From Acridotheres tristis (Eukaryota; Chordata; Aves; Passeriformes; Sturnidae), in assembly GCA_037013685.1 (NCBI GenBank), contig CM072887.1, positions 48,349,154 to 48,413,153 on the forward strand: a stretch of DNA of 64,000 nt. Reading direction: 5' to 3'. Every line of letters starts with the position of its first letter. Positions within the stretch are counted from its first letter, which is position 1. The notes beneath the pieces are model-generated. The model saw only the letters and a list, made by a program, of their open reading frames with translations, searched no databases and had not been told where the DNA came from. Shown piece by piece: positions 37,601 to 49,600 of the stretch. Made by a program: the position numbers and the translations under genes.

Positions 37601-37860
37601 CTAGGTGAAAGGAAATACTTTTTCACACAATGGAACCATGAACCATGAATCAAATCATGGAACTCCTTTGCGCAGGATGTTGAAAAGACCAAAAATACAA
37701 ATAAGTTTAAAGACAAAAGATGTAAATTCATGTGGAGTAGATCTCTTAAATGCAGCTAAACAAAATGGCCCAGTTGCAGCCTGCTCAGAAAATCACAGTA
37801 TTGCCAAATTTCAGAAAGAGGACAGCTACTGTCTTGATTCCTTCCAGGACATGGTTAATC
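37601..37860 (+). mobile_element. Ancient CR1/L3-like LINE copy (plus strand)
   Basis: The segment follows the older CR1/L3 3' consensus: 'aggtgaaaggaaatact-ttttcacacaatg', then 'catggaactcctttgc-caggatgtt', then 'aaattcatg-ggag'. The match fades after about 37740. Divergence is much higher than in the other CR1 copies, which suggests an old insertion that may be shared among amniotes. A 145-codon ORF (37605-38042) spans this copy and part of the neighbouring LTR. It is not a gene. Confidence 0.7.
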
Positions 37861-37918
37861 CTTTTCAGTATCCAGGAGGCAGCATGGCCAGGACCTGGAG
37901 GTTATTCTATAACACACA

Positions 37919-38262
37919 TGTCATTGCCAGAGGGAGAAGAAGAGGCTCTCTTCCAAGGAGAAAAGGTTCTGGTCTGGCCGAGCAAAGGTGCCAGAGGGAG
38001 CCAGCTGGTATTGTCTGCTGTTGGGGGGGGCGGTTTGTGTGAATAGGTTATTTCTTGTACCCTCTGTCATCAGTTTTGTTGCTATTTCTGTTCATTTTCT
38101 TGTCTCATTACTGTTTCCAGTAAGTTGTTCCTATCTCAACCTGTGATATTTGCCTTTTTTGCCTCCAATTCCCTCTCCGGAGTGCTGCAGGGGATGGACA
38201 AGCAGGGAGTGAGTGGCACATGGGAGTACTAAATTGGAGAATACCGTTCCCAAACCATGACA
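37919..38262 (+). mobile_element. ERVL-type endogenous retroviral LTR (solo or truncated)
   Basis: The 3' portion (about 38040-38262) closely follows the bird ERVL-family LTR pattern: T-rich sequence with 'ttcttgtctcatt', 'ctgtttccagtaa', 'gttcctatctcaacctgtg', a purine-rich 'gggagtgagtgg', and the terminal 'aaaccatgaca' ending in CA at 38262. A candidate 5' end is TGTCAT at 37919, which mirrors the 3' terminus. No matching target-site duplication flanks it, so the 5' edge is uncertain. There is no internal gag, pol or env sequence on either side. It is therefore a non-coding solo LTR or LTR fragment, with no capacity for replication. Confidence 0.72.
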
Positions 38263-41200
38263 TAGCTACTTACCTGGGGAGGTTTAACCTCCCAGTTCTG
38301 TTTCTTATGGTCTTTACCTTTATCTCTTCCTTGTCTTTAATACAATTATTTACAAAGCAGAAGGATCCCCAACCTGATCCCATTTGTTTGGGGGTTTTTT
38401 GCTAATTGTGAACAGAATCAGAACAATTGTGACCTTCAGGGACCCCAGCCACAGCAGCCCTGTTAGCTTTGCCATGAGCAGCTGTCCAGAGCAGCCCTTG
38501 GTAGTGCCATGTTCTGCCCTCAGCTAAATGCTCCCTGGCTGAGGGAATGTGTCAGGAGCAACTCCGTTTCCTTTCCTAAAGCTTTTTCTGGCTCTAGCTT
38601 TTTTAGAACCAGCCCAGAAGAATATGATCATATGACTATTTACATATCTGCTTGGGTTGATGTTTTACCTACATGGCATTATTTCAAGAATTTTCCATTA
38701 CTTTCTTCTTAAAAAAGGCAAACTCCTTTAAGAAATCACCTTCTTTTTGTTATTTTTTATGTGGCTTATATGAAGAAGGTGGACAGAAGTAGAAAAAGGC
38801 AAAGGATCCTATCTGTGGTCCCTCCATACCATGGAAATCAATCACAGAAATACACCATTTTCACACAACTACTGTGAGTAGTACAACTATTCACTGCTAT
38901 ATTTTGATAAAAGCTTTTACTGGAAAGGGTCTGTTTTCTTTGGACATATTTTTTCTTTCATCAGAAAACTGAAAAATAAAACATTTTCTGTCCCAGGTGG
39001 GGACCAGAGTAGTTTTGGCTCTTCTCAAGGAGAACTCAGAGGAGTTCTGTAATTAAACCTTCCAGATACAGAAATCATGACAAACCCCTACCTTTCTTTG
39101 AAGTGTGATTATTTTAGCTAATAGAAACTCTTCAGATGCAGATATATTTAGATCTGGTGTAAGTGGATGCAATTCCTTGGAACTCCATGAAGTCCCAGCT
39201 GCTTAGGGCAGTTTTGAGCTAGTCAGTGCTCTCCACACAGCTCACTGCCATGCCTTCCCAAAATCTGTTAACTCTTTTGTCACCAGATTTACAAAGAAAA
39301 CATCAGCTAAATAATATGTCTGCAATAAATTATGTATAGCCATTATTTCCAAATAAGAAACTGAGAGATTTTTAGTAAGAGTGGATGATGTTTTGCAAGA
39401 TACTCCTTTTAAAATGACAGTTTTGTCCAATGATTTTTTTTTACCCAATTCTTGCTCTTGGAAAAAAAAAAATCTTTATTTTAGAAAAAAACTCCCACAT
39501 TTCTTGTAAAGTTGTTTTTAACTTTTCAATGCTGTGGGCTTTTTTCCCCTAATCAGTTTGTTATCTCGAAAGGAGAGGAGAGAAAAAAAGCAAAATGGGA
39601 CAAACGAAGGAATTGCTGTAATAATGGTCTCGCATGCATTGTTCTGTTTTGAAGAAGATGCAAATAATTAGTTTCTCTGCTTCTTTAAATTTGTGGAAGA
39701 AATACTAATAACACTTCTTTAAAAATTATTAATAAAAAACGTGAACGATACCAAGCCATATATTTTAAAAAATTGTTTTCCTCAAGAAAATAATTTCAAA
39801 ACTTTTGCCTGAGATATTTTGTTTGGCAAGAATTGAATCTTAAGTCTCTAAGACAGCCTGTTTTTCTGTTCATAAATTAGCTTGGAAATACTAAATTTTA
39901 TTTAGTCATTTTGGGTTTTAACAATTCTGCAGATCTGTACATTAATGAAAACAAGCATAACACTTTGTGCTACTGGAGCAGAACCAGAAATTCAAAGATG
40001 CAAAATAGAACCCAGTATCATTTTATTACACTTGTTTAACTATAAAAACTCATTGTGGCACTTTCTGTAATCTCAAAAAAAAAATCCGTGGAGGTTGAAG
40101 TGATCACAGTTATTTACATAGTAAACTAAAGAGCAGTGTCGATTGTGTTTTTATTCAGTTGTACTACTTAAATATGTACTCTTTTTTAAGGATTTGCCAT
40201 ATGTTATTACACTCAAACTCACAACGGGATGTTGTCTATCTCTACAAAAAATTCAGTGCTTTTGCGTAATGTGGACATGGGCAAACAGATGGCTGTATAA
40301 GGTATGCAAATGTGCCATAAAAACTAGATTCCTTTTTTTTGAGCGCTGACTAGATAGCTGTCAGCTCAATGGTGTTTCCACCCTTTTCTGGAGTGAAGTG
40401 GGGTCATTTTGCTATTTTCCTGATTAACAAAGGAATAGTGACACCAAAGAATACTGCTGTGCCGCACAAGGGCTCCAATTGTTTCCTTCCTTTTGTTTTC
40501 TTCCCCCTATTGTATTTTATAGATTTTATTTTACATTGATTTTTTTTGCCACTGGCGTGGAGCCTATAAACTCTAGTGGTTTTAATTAGAGAAAGTTCTC
40601 CAAGTGTAGATAAATGTGGCAGAATTATTTTCACACAGGCTTATAAACAAGTAGTTATAGGAAAGCTCTTGGGTCACATGTACTTTTACAATCTGGATGA
40701 TTTTCTTGCATTCCTACTTAACCTGTCCTTGAATGTCTAGTAGCAGCAACTCCCTTCCTGGAAATTCTGTTTGACAGACATGACTTTGACTCAGAGCACT
40801 TCTCCTGCTTTTTCCCTGCTTTTCTCAGCTGCTCTGAACAGTGGGTTTCTGCTTGGATCCAGTTTCCCCTGCCCTCAGGGATTCAGCAGAGATCTGGTGC
40901 TATGAAGTGTTTCTTTAATTGTACATTATCAGTCCTTTACTCCTTTATCCAGCACACCACATAAATGTTGTCAGTCAAATAGGATAAGGACTACTTTATG
41001 CCTCTGATAAATAGCTATTCTCTGGAGGATAATTTTGGTACACTCAAAAAATATTTTACTGTCATTTTCATATTGAGGAAGCACACCATTTTGGATACCT
41101 CACCTCTAAGAGATATTTCACACAGATCTACTTCCATCCAACATGTCTGTGTTGGAATAGTGAGAAAAAAACGCAGTCATACTTGTTGGAAAATGTTAAC

Positions 41201-43496
41201 ATTAGAAATATCTAAAATACACATAATTTTGTTGCCACCAATTCTTTGTCACAACGCTCTTCACAAAGAAGGAAAGTCTATTGCATCAGACATTTTAAAT
41301 GGGAAATGAGCATGTCTTGTAGAAAACAATGTAATGTTAAGTGGAAAATAAACAGGTTTTCACTATTTCTCAATTAATATATTTCAAAATAAACCACACA
41401 GTTCACCTTTTTCTTTTTCCCCCACCATACCAGTTATGCTGCTAGAGGAGTTCTGCTATATGTTGACATTTGTTTATTAAGATCCCTTAAAGAAATGCTT
41501 GATAACTCTTTACCAAAGCTTAACACTTAGTGGTTGTCTTCTGCATGGATAGTGCTCTTTCTGCTTGAAGTTTTACAACTTTTCATTTAATCTTTGTAAA
41601 AGTTTAAAAGATTCTTCATCAATATTCTTTTTTTTCCATTAAGACTGTGCTTCATGGTAACAATCAGTTTCCATGTGTAAAATGTATGTATTACACCTTT
41701 ATCAAGCACTCCCCATGTTTTCTCTCTAACTTGGAAACACTGGCTCTCTAGCATCCTATTTCTGCAATTGGAAGGAGAATATAATAAAATAAAATAATTA
41801 TGTTGGAAAATACCTTTACCTCAAGATTCACGGTCAAGAAAAAATGACAGATTGTATTTGAAACCGTATGCTATCATTGCTTCTGCCCAAAACTAGATGG
41901 AATATGTCCAAGCTCTACTATGTTCAGGTGGGAAGTGGGTATGTTGAAATGTTGAATAATTTTTCTGGCAGGATTTATACTTTTTTCCCCAAATATTTAC
42001 TATAGAAACTTTTGCGAGGTGAAAAAGCAACACCAGCCAGTTTTTTTAAAAAACAGAAGCGTTCCTCTGACAGCAGGACAAAACTAGAATTAGAAAGCAT
42101 GAAAGATGGACATCTGTGGGAGTAGTCCTTGTAAGGCTAAACTGGGAAGAGTCCTTTTGGTAAAGTTATTGGAAACTACTACTCCTTCTAGTCTTCTAAA
42201 AAGGTTGAGGTGGAGGGCTCTAGATCACCTTTCAGTCTCTCTCATATTCTAGCTATCCCATATCTTCATTTTAAGGAGCAGAAGGATTGTTTGGTCTTTT
42301 ACCAAAAATGAAACTGTGGCAGATAATAGGGTAACCTGGTACCGGGTAAGCATAATATCTCACAAATTTTCCCTACTTGTTGTACTGTTAGGGTCTGTAA
42401 ACTTTTGAGATTGTCTAAATTTAGAAAAAAAATTAATTGTACTATATATATACATATTAATATTAAAAACGTATGCAAGTGATTTCTGTTAAGGCACAAT
42501 GCTGCAGAATGGATTAGTTTGCAAATGCCACGTGGACAAAATCATGACATTTTCATGTATTGAATATTCAGGTTCTCAGCTATCAACATTGTTTTTAATT
42601 TAATGAATAGGATTTTCTTTATATTTGACAGTTTCCAATGCCTCCTTCTACACCAAACAAAGAGAGTTTTATTAAGGACAATGGGGAAGTTATAATTATA
42701 GGACCACAAGTCAAGATTAGAACTTCTGTTTTAAAGAGAAGGTGTGCCAGATAAGGCATGCTGTGGTAATTAAGCCCACAGCCACATGCTGTGCAATATC
42801 CTGATGATTATTTTACAGAGCATCACTCTGGCATCTTGGCCAGCCAGATAAGGAAATCTCTGGTTCTCCTAGACGAGTGATCTCTAGCAAGAAGGAATCT
42901 GGAGGCTCTGCTAGAGATAGAACACAAGTATCAGATGTACAGGGCATATTACTTTATCTGGTGTAGCTTGTTTAAAGATAACACCTGGGTATTTTTTACC
43001 TTCCCTGTGATAAAGTAAATTAGTTGTTTATCTTATAGCTTTGACTAATAATCACTGTGGTCATGTTCTGAAGCTGTTACACCGCAGTACAATTTGTTCT
43101 GACAAGTTATAAACAAGGCAGAGAAGTATACAGCCTAGACATACTTTGAAGTGGTGTCATGGGCCTCACATACTGCAGTGTAAAACCCAGTTTGGAGAAT
43201 GGCGATGACACTGTCACAGCTGAGGAGATCAGTTAATTTTAGAAGATGATAACAAGTACCTCACTGAGGTGCATTTTGGAGGACAGGGGTGAATAGTTTG
43301 TGACTTACCATAATCATGCCTTCTTGGTGTCTACACTGTCTACTCTCAAGGAAAAATTCTTCCTGATTATTCAAGTTTTAGGCAATTTAGAGCAAACTAA
43401 AACACAAACCAAAAATGTTTTCAGAAATCCTGAGACCAGAGTTCCATTTTGATTTTGGATCTTCAATTCCATTTTTGCATCTATTTTGACAGGAAA
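38263..43496. other. Non-coding stretch
   Basis: No gene or named repeat is recognised. The stretch is AT-rich, with A- and T-runs near 39.43-39.48 and 40.08 kb. ORFs reach 103 codons (40998-41309) without any recognisable protein signature. Confidence 0.5.
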
Positions 43497-43539
43497 AAAA
43501 AAATAGATAGAAGACCTGATATCTTCTATCTATTTTTTT
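43497..43539. repeat. Perfect 18-bp-arm hairpin
   Basis: The left arm at 43497-43514 (AAAAAAATAGATAGAAGA) and the right arm at 43522-43539 are exact reverse complements around a 7-nt loop. The outer 7 bp are a poly-A/poly-T pair and the inner 11 bp are mixed sequence. A (TTTTG)-type tract follows directly. The stem is short for a microRNA precursor. A small inverted duplication or the end of a decayed element is more likely. Confidence 0.85.
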
Positions 43540-43605
43540 GTTTTGTTTTGTTTTTCATCTATAAGTAAAAGACAAATATATGCTAGCAGGCATAAACCCA
43601 TGTGC

Positions 43606-43627
43606 AGATGATTCTGTGATTCTATGA
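43606..43627 (+). mobile_element. CR1-like terminal repeat remnant (plus strand)
   Basis: 'gatgattctgtgattctatga' is the typical 3' terminal motif of CR1, with the octamer-like ATTCTATGA ending. No other CR1 sequence is evident upstream, so only the tail survives or the match is to the motif alone. Confidence 0.5.
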
Positions 43628-46600
43628 AGCACTGTCCTAGCTAGGTCTTGTTTCTTAGTGAAAGCTCAGTGGTGACCAAATGCATCTTGTTTTTTCCCCA
43701 TAACCTTCTTGGAACTCCACAGCTTTAACTTGACTGTTACTTAATTGTGCTCATTTCTTTTATTAATAAATCAGATTAACTGTTTTGGTAAGAATGAGCA
43801 AACACCACTGCTATGGAAACTAAATTGTTAACTAGAATTGCAGAAAAATTGCATAACAGAAGCTTGCAAAGTCTTTTTGGTGCAAATCAACAACATAACT
43901 GCCTCATGATTATTGGCATATCTCCCAACTTCCAAGATGTTAGTGGCAAACAAAAGTACAGTACAGCTTTATTTTGTGGAGCATCTGCCATGCAAACATA
44001 TTCTCACAGGCTTTACACAGTAACACATATGCAATATTAGAAATGCAAGTAAAACAATGTTTTAGCAGTAACATTTTAGTTTGTTGGAGAGTTTCTTACA
44101 GCATCTTTCCAGAGAATAACAGCTTTGATTTGAACGGGGTCAGCTGCTGAATACTTCAGAATATTGGTATCCACCTTCACTCCGCAGTGGGTTTTACAGA
44201 ATTTATTTTCATAAGGATTGGCTGAATGTCTGTATCTTGTACTTGTATCTTTCCCATTATTAGTAAACAAATATTCAGGGATTTTATATTCTAGTAATCT
44301 CTAATTTATTTCTTTCTAAATTATGTATCTATCTGCATGACCAAACTCTTAAATCGCTTCTGTAAATGCATCTCCTTAAAAGTTGCTAAGGAACTGTTCA
44401 AATGCCTATGTTGCCCACAGCTCTAATGACTTTTTGCCTTCCCTTTTATGCTGTACAATTGCTTTGCATCTGAATCTTCCCAAAGCATGGATTTCTAGCA
44501 GAAAAGTATCTGAAAGCATTACAATATACTAGTTCAAAGGTTCTCTGATTTTCTTCAAATAGTTCTTTTTGAGGCTTACAAAATCAAGCCAATTATAAAC
44601 TGAGCCAACTGAGCCAACAGCATTTTCAGATAGCAAAAAAGATAAGTAATAATAAAAACATCTCTTGAACATCATTTTTGCACAGCTTCGTGTGCATACA
44701 TCTGTCCAAGGCACATAGTGCAACTCCTTTTACTTGTTAGTTGATCCTGCCTCTGTTGAGATACAGAAAAACTGTATTTTTATATAAGCAGGCCACTGAT
44801 AGACATTACAACAGTATCACTGCTATGCTGAAGCCAGCTCTGTATGATACTGATCTAAGAGCAGTGATTTGGTGTGTGACAGACCGACATCTCCTACCTC
44901 CCCAGCCACCATACCACATGCAGCTTGGGGTATGGATATGCTCCATGTGACCTCTTGAATATGTTCTTCTTTGCATGGTATCTTTAAAGATTGAGTGGGC
45001 CTGGACCAGGACCAGGAGTGAGAGTAAGCACAGATCTCATTCTTTATGATTTGGACAATGGTGTTAGGAGGCAAAGGGTCTGTAGTCTTTGCTTTCTGGA
45101 TTGACTGTATTTATTGGTCAATATTTCTTTTGTGCAAAATACAGAGCAGAGTCAGGAATCTGAATTGCAGTCTTTCCTTTCCAGGTGACAGTACCCTTAG
45201 TGCCAAGTGCTGCACGTCTTTCACTATTGGAAACCAATCCTTGGCTTGTTACTTCAAAATCAGTGCACTCCAGTAGCTTAGAAGTGTTTGAGGTCCTGAG
45301 CTGGCCATTAGCTGCAGTAAAAGAGGGAGCACTCATTATTTTCATGCCTTTTGTGCCACATTAGGCAGCCATGTTGCTTTTGGATGAGACATTCTTATAT
45401 ATTATTAAATTATGTTTATTATGTCAGTGCCTTAAGCACAGATCTTTTGGGCACGTGTGCCCTAAGGCCCATTCCAGTTCTCAAATGGGATATTCCCACG
45501 TGAGACAGGCAGAGATTTTCTGGAGATGATTCCATATAGTCCAGTAAGACCAAGCGTTGGAATCACAGATGGCTTATGAACAAAGCTCTAAAAATTCACT
45601 TTCATGAAGTTTGGTATTTTGTCATCTCTCAGGAATACCTCTGTTCAAAGCTGGCCCTGCAGATAACTTCCCTTTGCCTTCCCTTCCATATTCAGACCTT
45701 GAAATTTCTTCTTCTTTGAGGATGATCCAAGTTCATATCAGGTTGATGTGCACTTGTTAACACACCCTTGAAGATGGGCAGCAAACAGCTTAGTGATGAT
45801 AAATATACCCAGAAGTGCATCTTTAAGGAGAGGGAAAAGTTGCTGTTAAAAACTTATGGAGCAGGCATTGTGATGATGGCATATTCAAATATCTGAATTT
45901 CAGGTTTCCTACCTTAGCACCGTCTGTACATCTGTGGTCTGCTGCAATTTCATTAAACTGTAAATTACAGGACACAAGTTTCTGGAGCAATTTATGTTAG
46001 TTTATGTCCATGTTCATAAAAAAATAAATATGAGAATCAGGTACAGGAGATAGAAGAGAAACATTTAAGAATGGATGGAGGATAACAGTATTGGGAAAAA
46101 GTATAGCAGTCCATAGACAAAGGAAACTAAAGGGAAATAATTCAGCAGAGAGAGCTGGGAGATGACTGCAAAGCTTTGGAACAGCAGGAGAAAAAAATAC
46201 AGCCTATACAAGAATGAATGTGTAACATCATACCAAATAGCATAGTGATTTCCACCTTGAAACTTGTTTTTGAGGTACCACTCTCCCACCAGCTAAAATC
46301 ACTTGGGCTTTCATGAGTCCAATGGGAATGGTACAGTGGATTTGAATGCCAGGAGGGGCTCGTGTCCTGGAGAGTAACCTGGCTGTGCTTACTGGTTTTA
46401 AAGCACAGGAGTTGTGCATAACAGCATCTAAAACAAGAAATAACAAAGAAGGCTGCCTAGTGTGAGTAGTAATGAAGCCAGAGGGGACCGCTCACACCTT
46501 CTGCACCACATATTTCAAATTAGATTTGGACCAGTCTTTGCTCCTGTGCTGAGAGCATTTTGCAAGTGCATAGATGCCAGCAACAGGCGAGTTTATTCTG

Positions 46601-49600
46601 AGAGTAATTGAACCAAATGGCTTGAACAGGAGATACATGGAGATTACAGCTGTGTCTGCCCAGTTAGACTCTCAGGATTCAAAAACCACAGGCCAGCTTT
46701 CTGCAATTTCAGCCCTTTTAATGCATTTGAGCCAATATAGGCAAGGTAAAATGGAACTTTAAATTGTAGGATATTTTTGTTTTCTGGAGGGAATGGTTAA
46801 AGCCACTGAATTTTTGTCTCCTGGCTCTCATGGCTCCCCAGGGAAGAGCAGGGTTTGCCACTGTTTAATAGGCAGAGATTTTTCTTGCTGGACTCTGAAA
46901 GCTGTCAGGCAGAAGCATGCCATCAGTGGACTATGATGCCTCTCTTAGACTTCCTCCCAGCTGTCTGCAACAGTGGCAATATTGTGTCCTGCTTGAACAG
47001 CCACCATTCATGCCAGATGGGTCTGGCTTTTCCCGATTGCTGTGAGCCTGCCGTCAATTCCCCCGCACACGTGCAGAAATATCAGCGTAGCAGACACTGG
47101 TAAGGACTGTCACAATTCAGTGACAATAATTCCCTTAACAATGCTGTTTTCACAGATATTTCCTAAGCAGTTTCCTTAGGAGCTAAAACTGTCCAAGGTC
47201 AGGTAACTAGGTGGAAAATCCATGCCACTCTGTGTGCAAGGGCAGTAGCCATACCAGGATGTAATATGAAGCAGAAAACAGCAGCCACTTTTGATCTGTC
47301 TGTAAACAGTGATCTTATACAGGGGTCCTTCATACACTTTATACCGAGGAAATAGTTAATTAATTGCAAGGCCGTGCTAGCTAAATGTCTGTAGCCACAG
47401 TGCAAAGGCTACCAGAGGAGCGAACAGAAGCATAGGAACCCAGAGCTCCATCGCCTGCTCCATCTCCACCTCGGTGCCTGGCTCGCCTCCCTGCTTTTCA
47501 TGTGCCATACACTGCTCTGCAAACATTACTTTGCAAACATTATGTAGGTGGGCCTCACAACATCTCTGTGAGGTAATTAAACACAGAAACCTCACACTGC
47601 AAACAGGGAAGGGGAGACTCTGAGCTTGGCTTTCTTGCCAGGCTTACAGGAATAAGCACTTTCACAGTAATTCAGATAATTTGGGGGCATTGCCGTATTT
47701 TAGCAATGAGGACTGTGATAATCTATGGGGTTTGATTTGATTCACAGCAGTTTCATCCTCCCAGGGTGGACTTGGTCTCACTCCATTTGTCACTGTGGGC
47801 TGATTTGGAGGCTACACGAAATTTAAAATGATTGATGTCACCTGTTCTGTGCCACTAGGCCGTAAAGAACTGTCCCAGGTATTATAATTTGCTAAGATAG
47901 ACAGCACCTTAATGTCCAAACTGAAAAGTATAGAAAACAATTATGTTTTACTAAATCTGTGCAGATAATTATTTTCCAGATAATACTTTGTCTTTAACAG
48001 AAGCACTGATCAGATCCAAAAAAATGATGAAAAAGTCTATATAGCAAAGTATCAATTTGTGATTATATTTGAAAGTACTTTTCACAAAAGAATGAATTTA
48101 AATTCTCTACTCAGGTCCTTATTCTAAATTCTGTCCAAAGACTGGTCTGATCTGCTGGTCTCCACCTCTTCTGTAATCCAGAGCTGTTGCTATCATTTAC
48201 TTGGTTTACTCTTCAGAAGGAGAGGTAAATATCGTGACCTGAAGAACTGAGCTTGTTCATGTTTTCACTTATAAATTCACATTTTTTCATGTACATACTG
48301 TATTCTGGGCAAAACATTTTCCTTTCCTTTTGAATAAGGTGTAAAGAGGCTTAAAAATATGCTAGCCTCTTCTGGTTTAGAAGAAGGTCAAGATAGCTGG
48401 TAATTTTAGTGTTCTGGAAGCAGAGATCACTGATGTGACTGGCCAACAACATGTGTTTCTTCGAAAGCTTGAAGATGCTCTCTCTTTGGGAGTAAAGCTA
48501 CTTTGTTGTGATGGTGTATGGGATAAAGAATGTTTCTGGCACACTTTGAAAGTCTCAGTGTTTTGGTACAAAGGCTATTGGCATTGTTAGTAATCTCTGC
48601 AGGAGGCGAGGTGAGATAGTTCGTTCCTTTTTGCTGAGTGACAGATATCAGGTCTCCCAGATGTCAGATGTGAGTTGCCAGGATTTGAAACAATGGTGAG
48701 ACAAAATTTTCAAACATGGTTAGAAAAAGCCACGGAGATATACTTTTGTGACTACTGCACCGTGCTTGGTCTAGCTATGTAGGGCTGAGCACTTTTTAAA
48801 AGAAGGTTTTGTTGTTCGTTTTGGTAAAGATTGCTGGAGAACCCTCTAACAGCATACTTTGCCCATTATCTCTTCTCAAGCAGTCCTTGCATGCTTTCTA
48901 TTTTCCCTTTTAAAATATCATATTAATCCTTTATGTAGCTGGCTAGTGGGTGGAGCTACTCATGTCCTGGACCCTTGTGGTGAAGGCCAACAGAAGAGAC
49001 AAGGTTGCACTATCTTGTGTTTATTTTTTGAAAATGTTCAGGAACAAAATTATAAAATATTTATTTTATGTATTGTTTCAAGTATTATGCAAAACCAATA
49101 AAAGTAAGTTGAAAGAAAACATCAGCATTTCTGATTTTAAATATCAAAGGACAGGAAATTCTCCATCCTTGATTTTCCATTGGGATTATAGCAATTTACT
49201 GTTTTGAAATTCCCTGCTTTAGTGTGATATAATGTGTAAAGGATAAGCAGGATCAGGATGACATTGAATTTCATCTTTGTTTAGTTTCAGTCAGACCATT
49301 CATAGCTATCACATCATTGTAAGGTGACATCCGTAAACTTCCAAAGATATCACAACCTAAACACTTTTTGATACTGGATTAACATCCTTTCCATGAGAAT
49401 GACACATTTTTAATCTTATTCCAGACTTCTGTGTTATTACAATAGGCTTTTAAAATCCCTTCTATACAGTCACCAGATAAAAATAAATGTGATCAAACAA
49501 TGTTGAATCTCCATGTTGAGAAGGGAGGTGAACTTAGGACAGAGCTTTCTCTCATGAAGCAATATAACAGTAGGAAAAACACCACACTTTGAAATACTAA

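Noticed and set aside
37605..38042. 145-codon ORF, the longest in the window
   Set aside because: It runs through the CR1/L3-like copy into the LTR, is out of frame with any LINE protein, and shows no protein-like motif.
37919..38262. A complete endogenous retrovirus
   Set aside because: Only one LTR-like segment is present, with no internal genes or second LTR within the window.
43497..43539. The hairpin as a microRNA precursor
   Set aside because: The stem is only 18 bp with a poly-A/T base. Animal precursors usually have about 30 bp stems with mismatches, and no known mature sequence is recognised.
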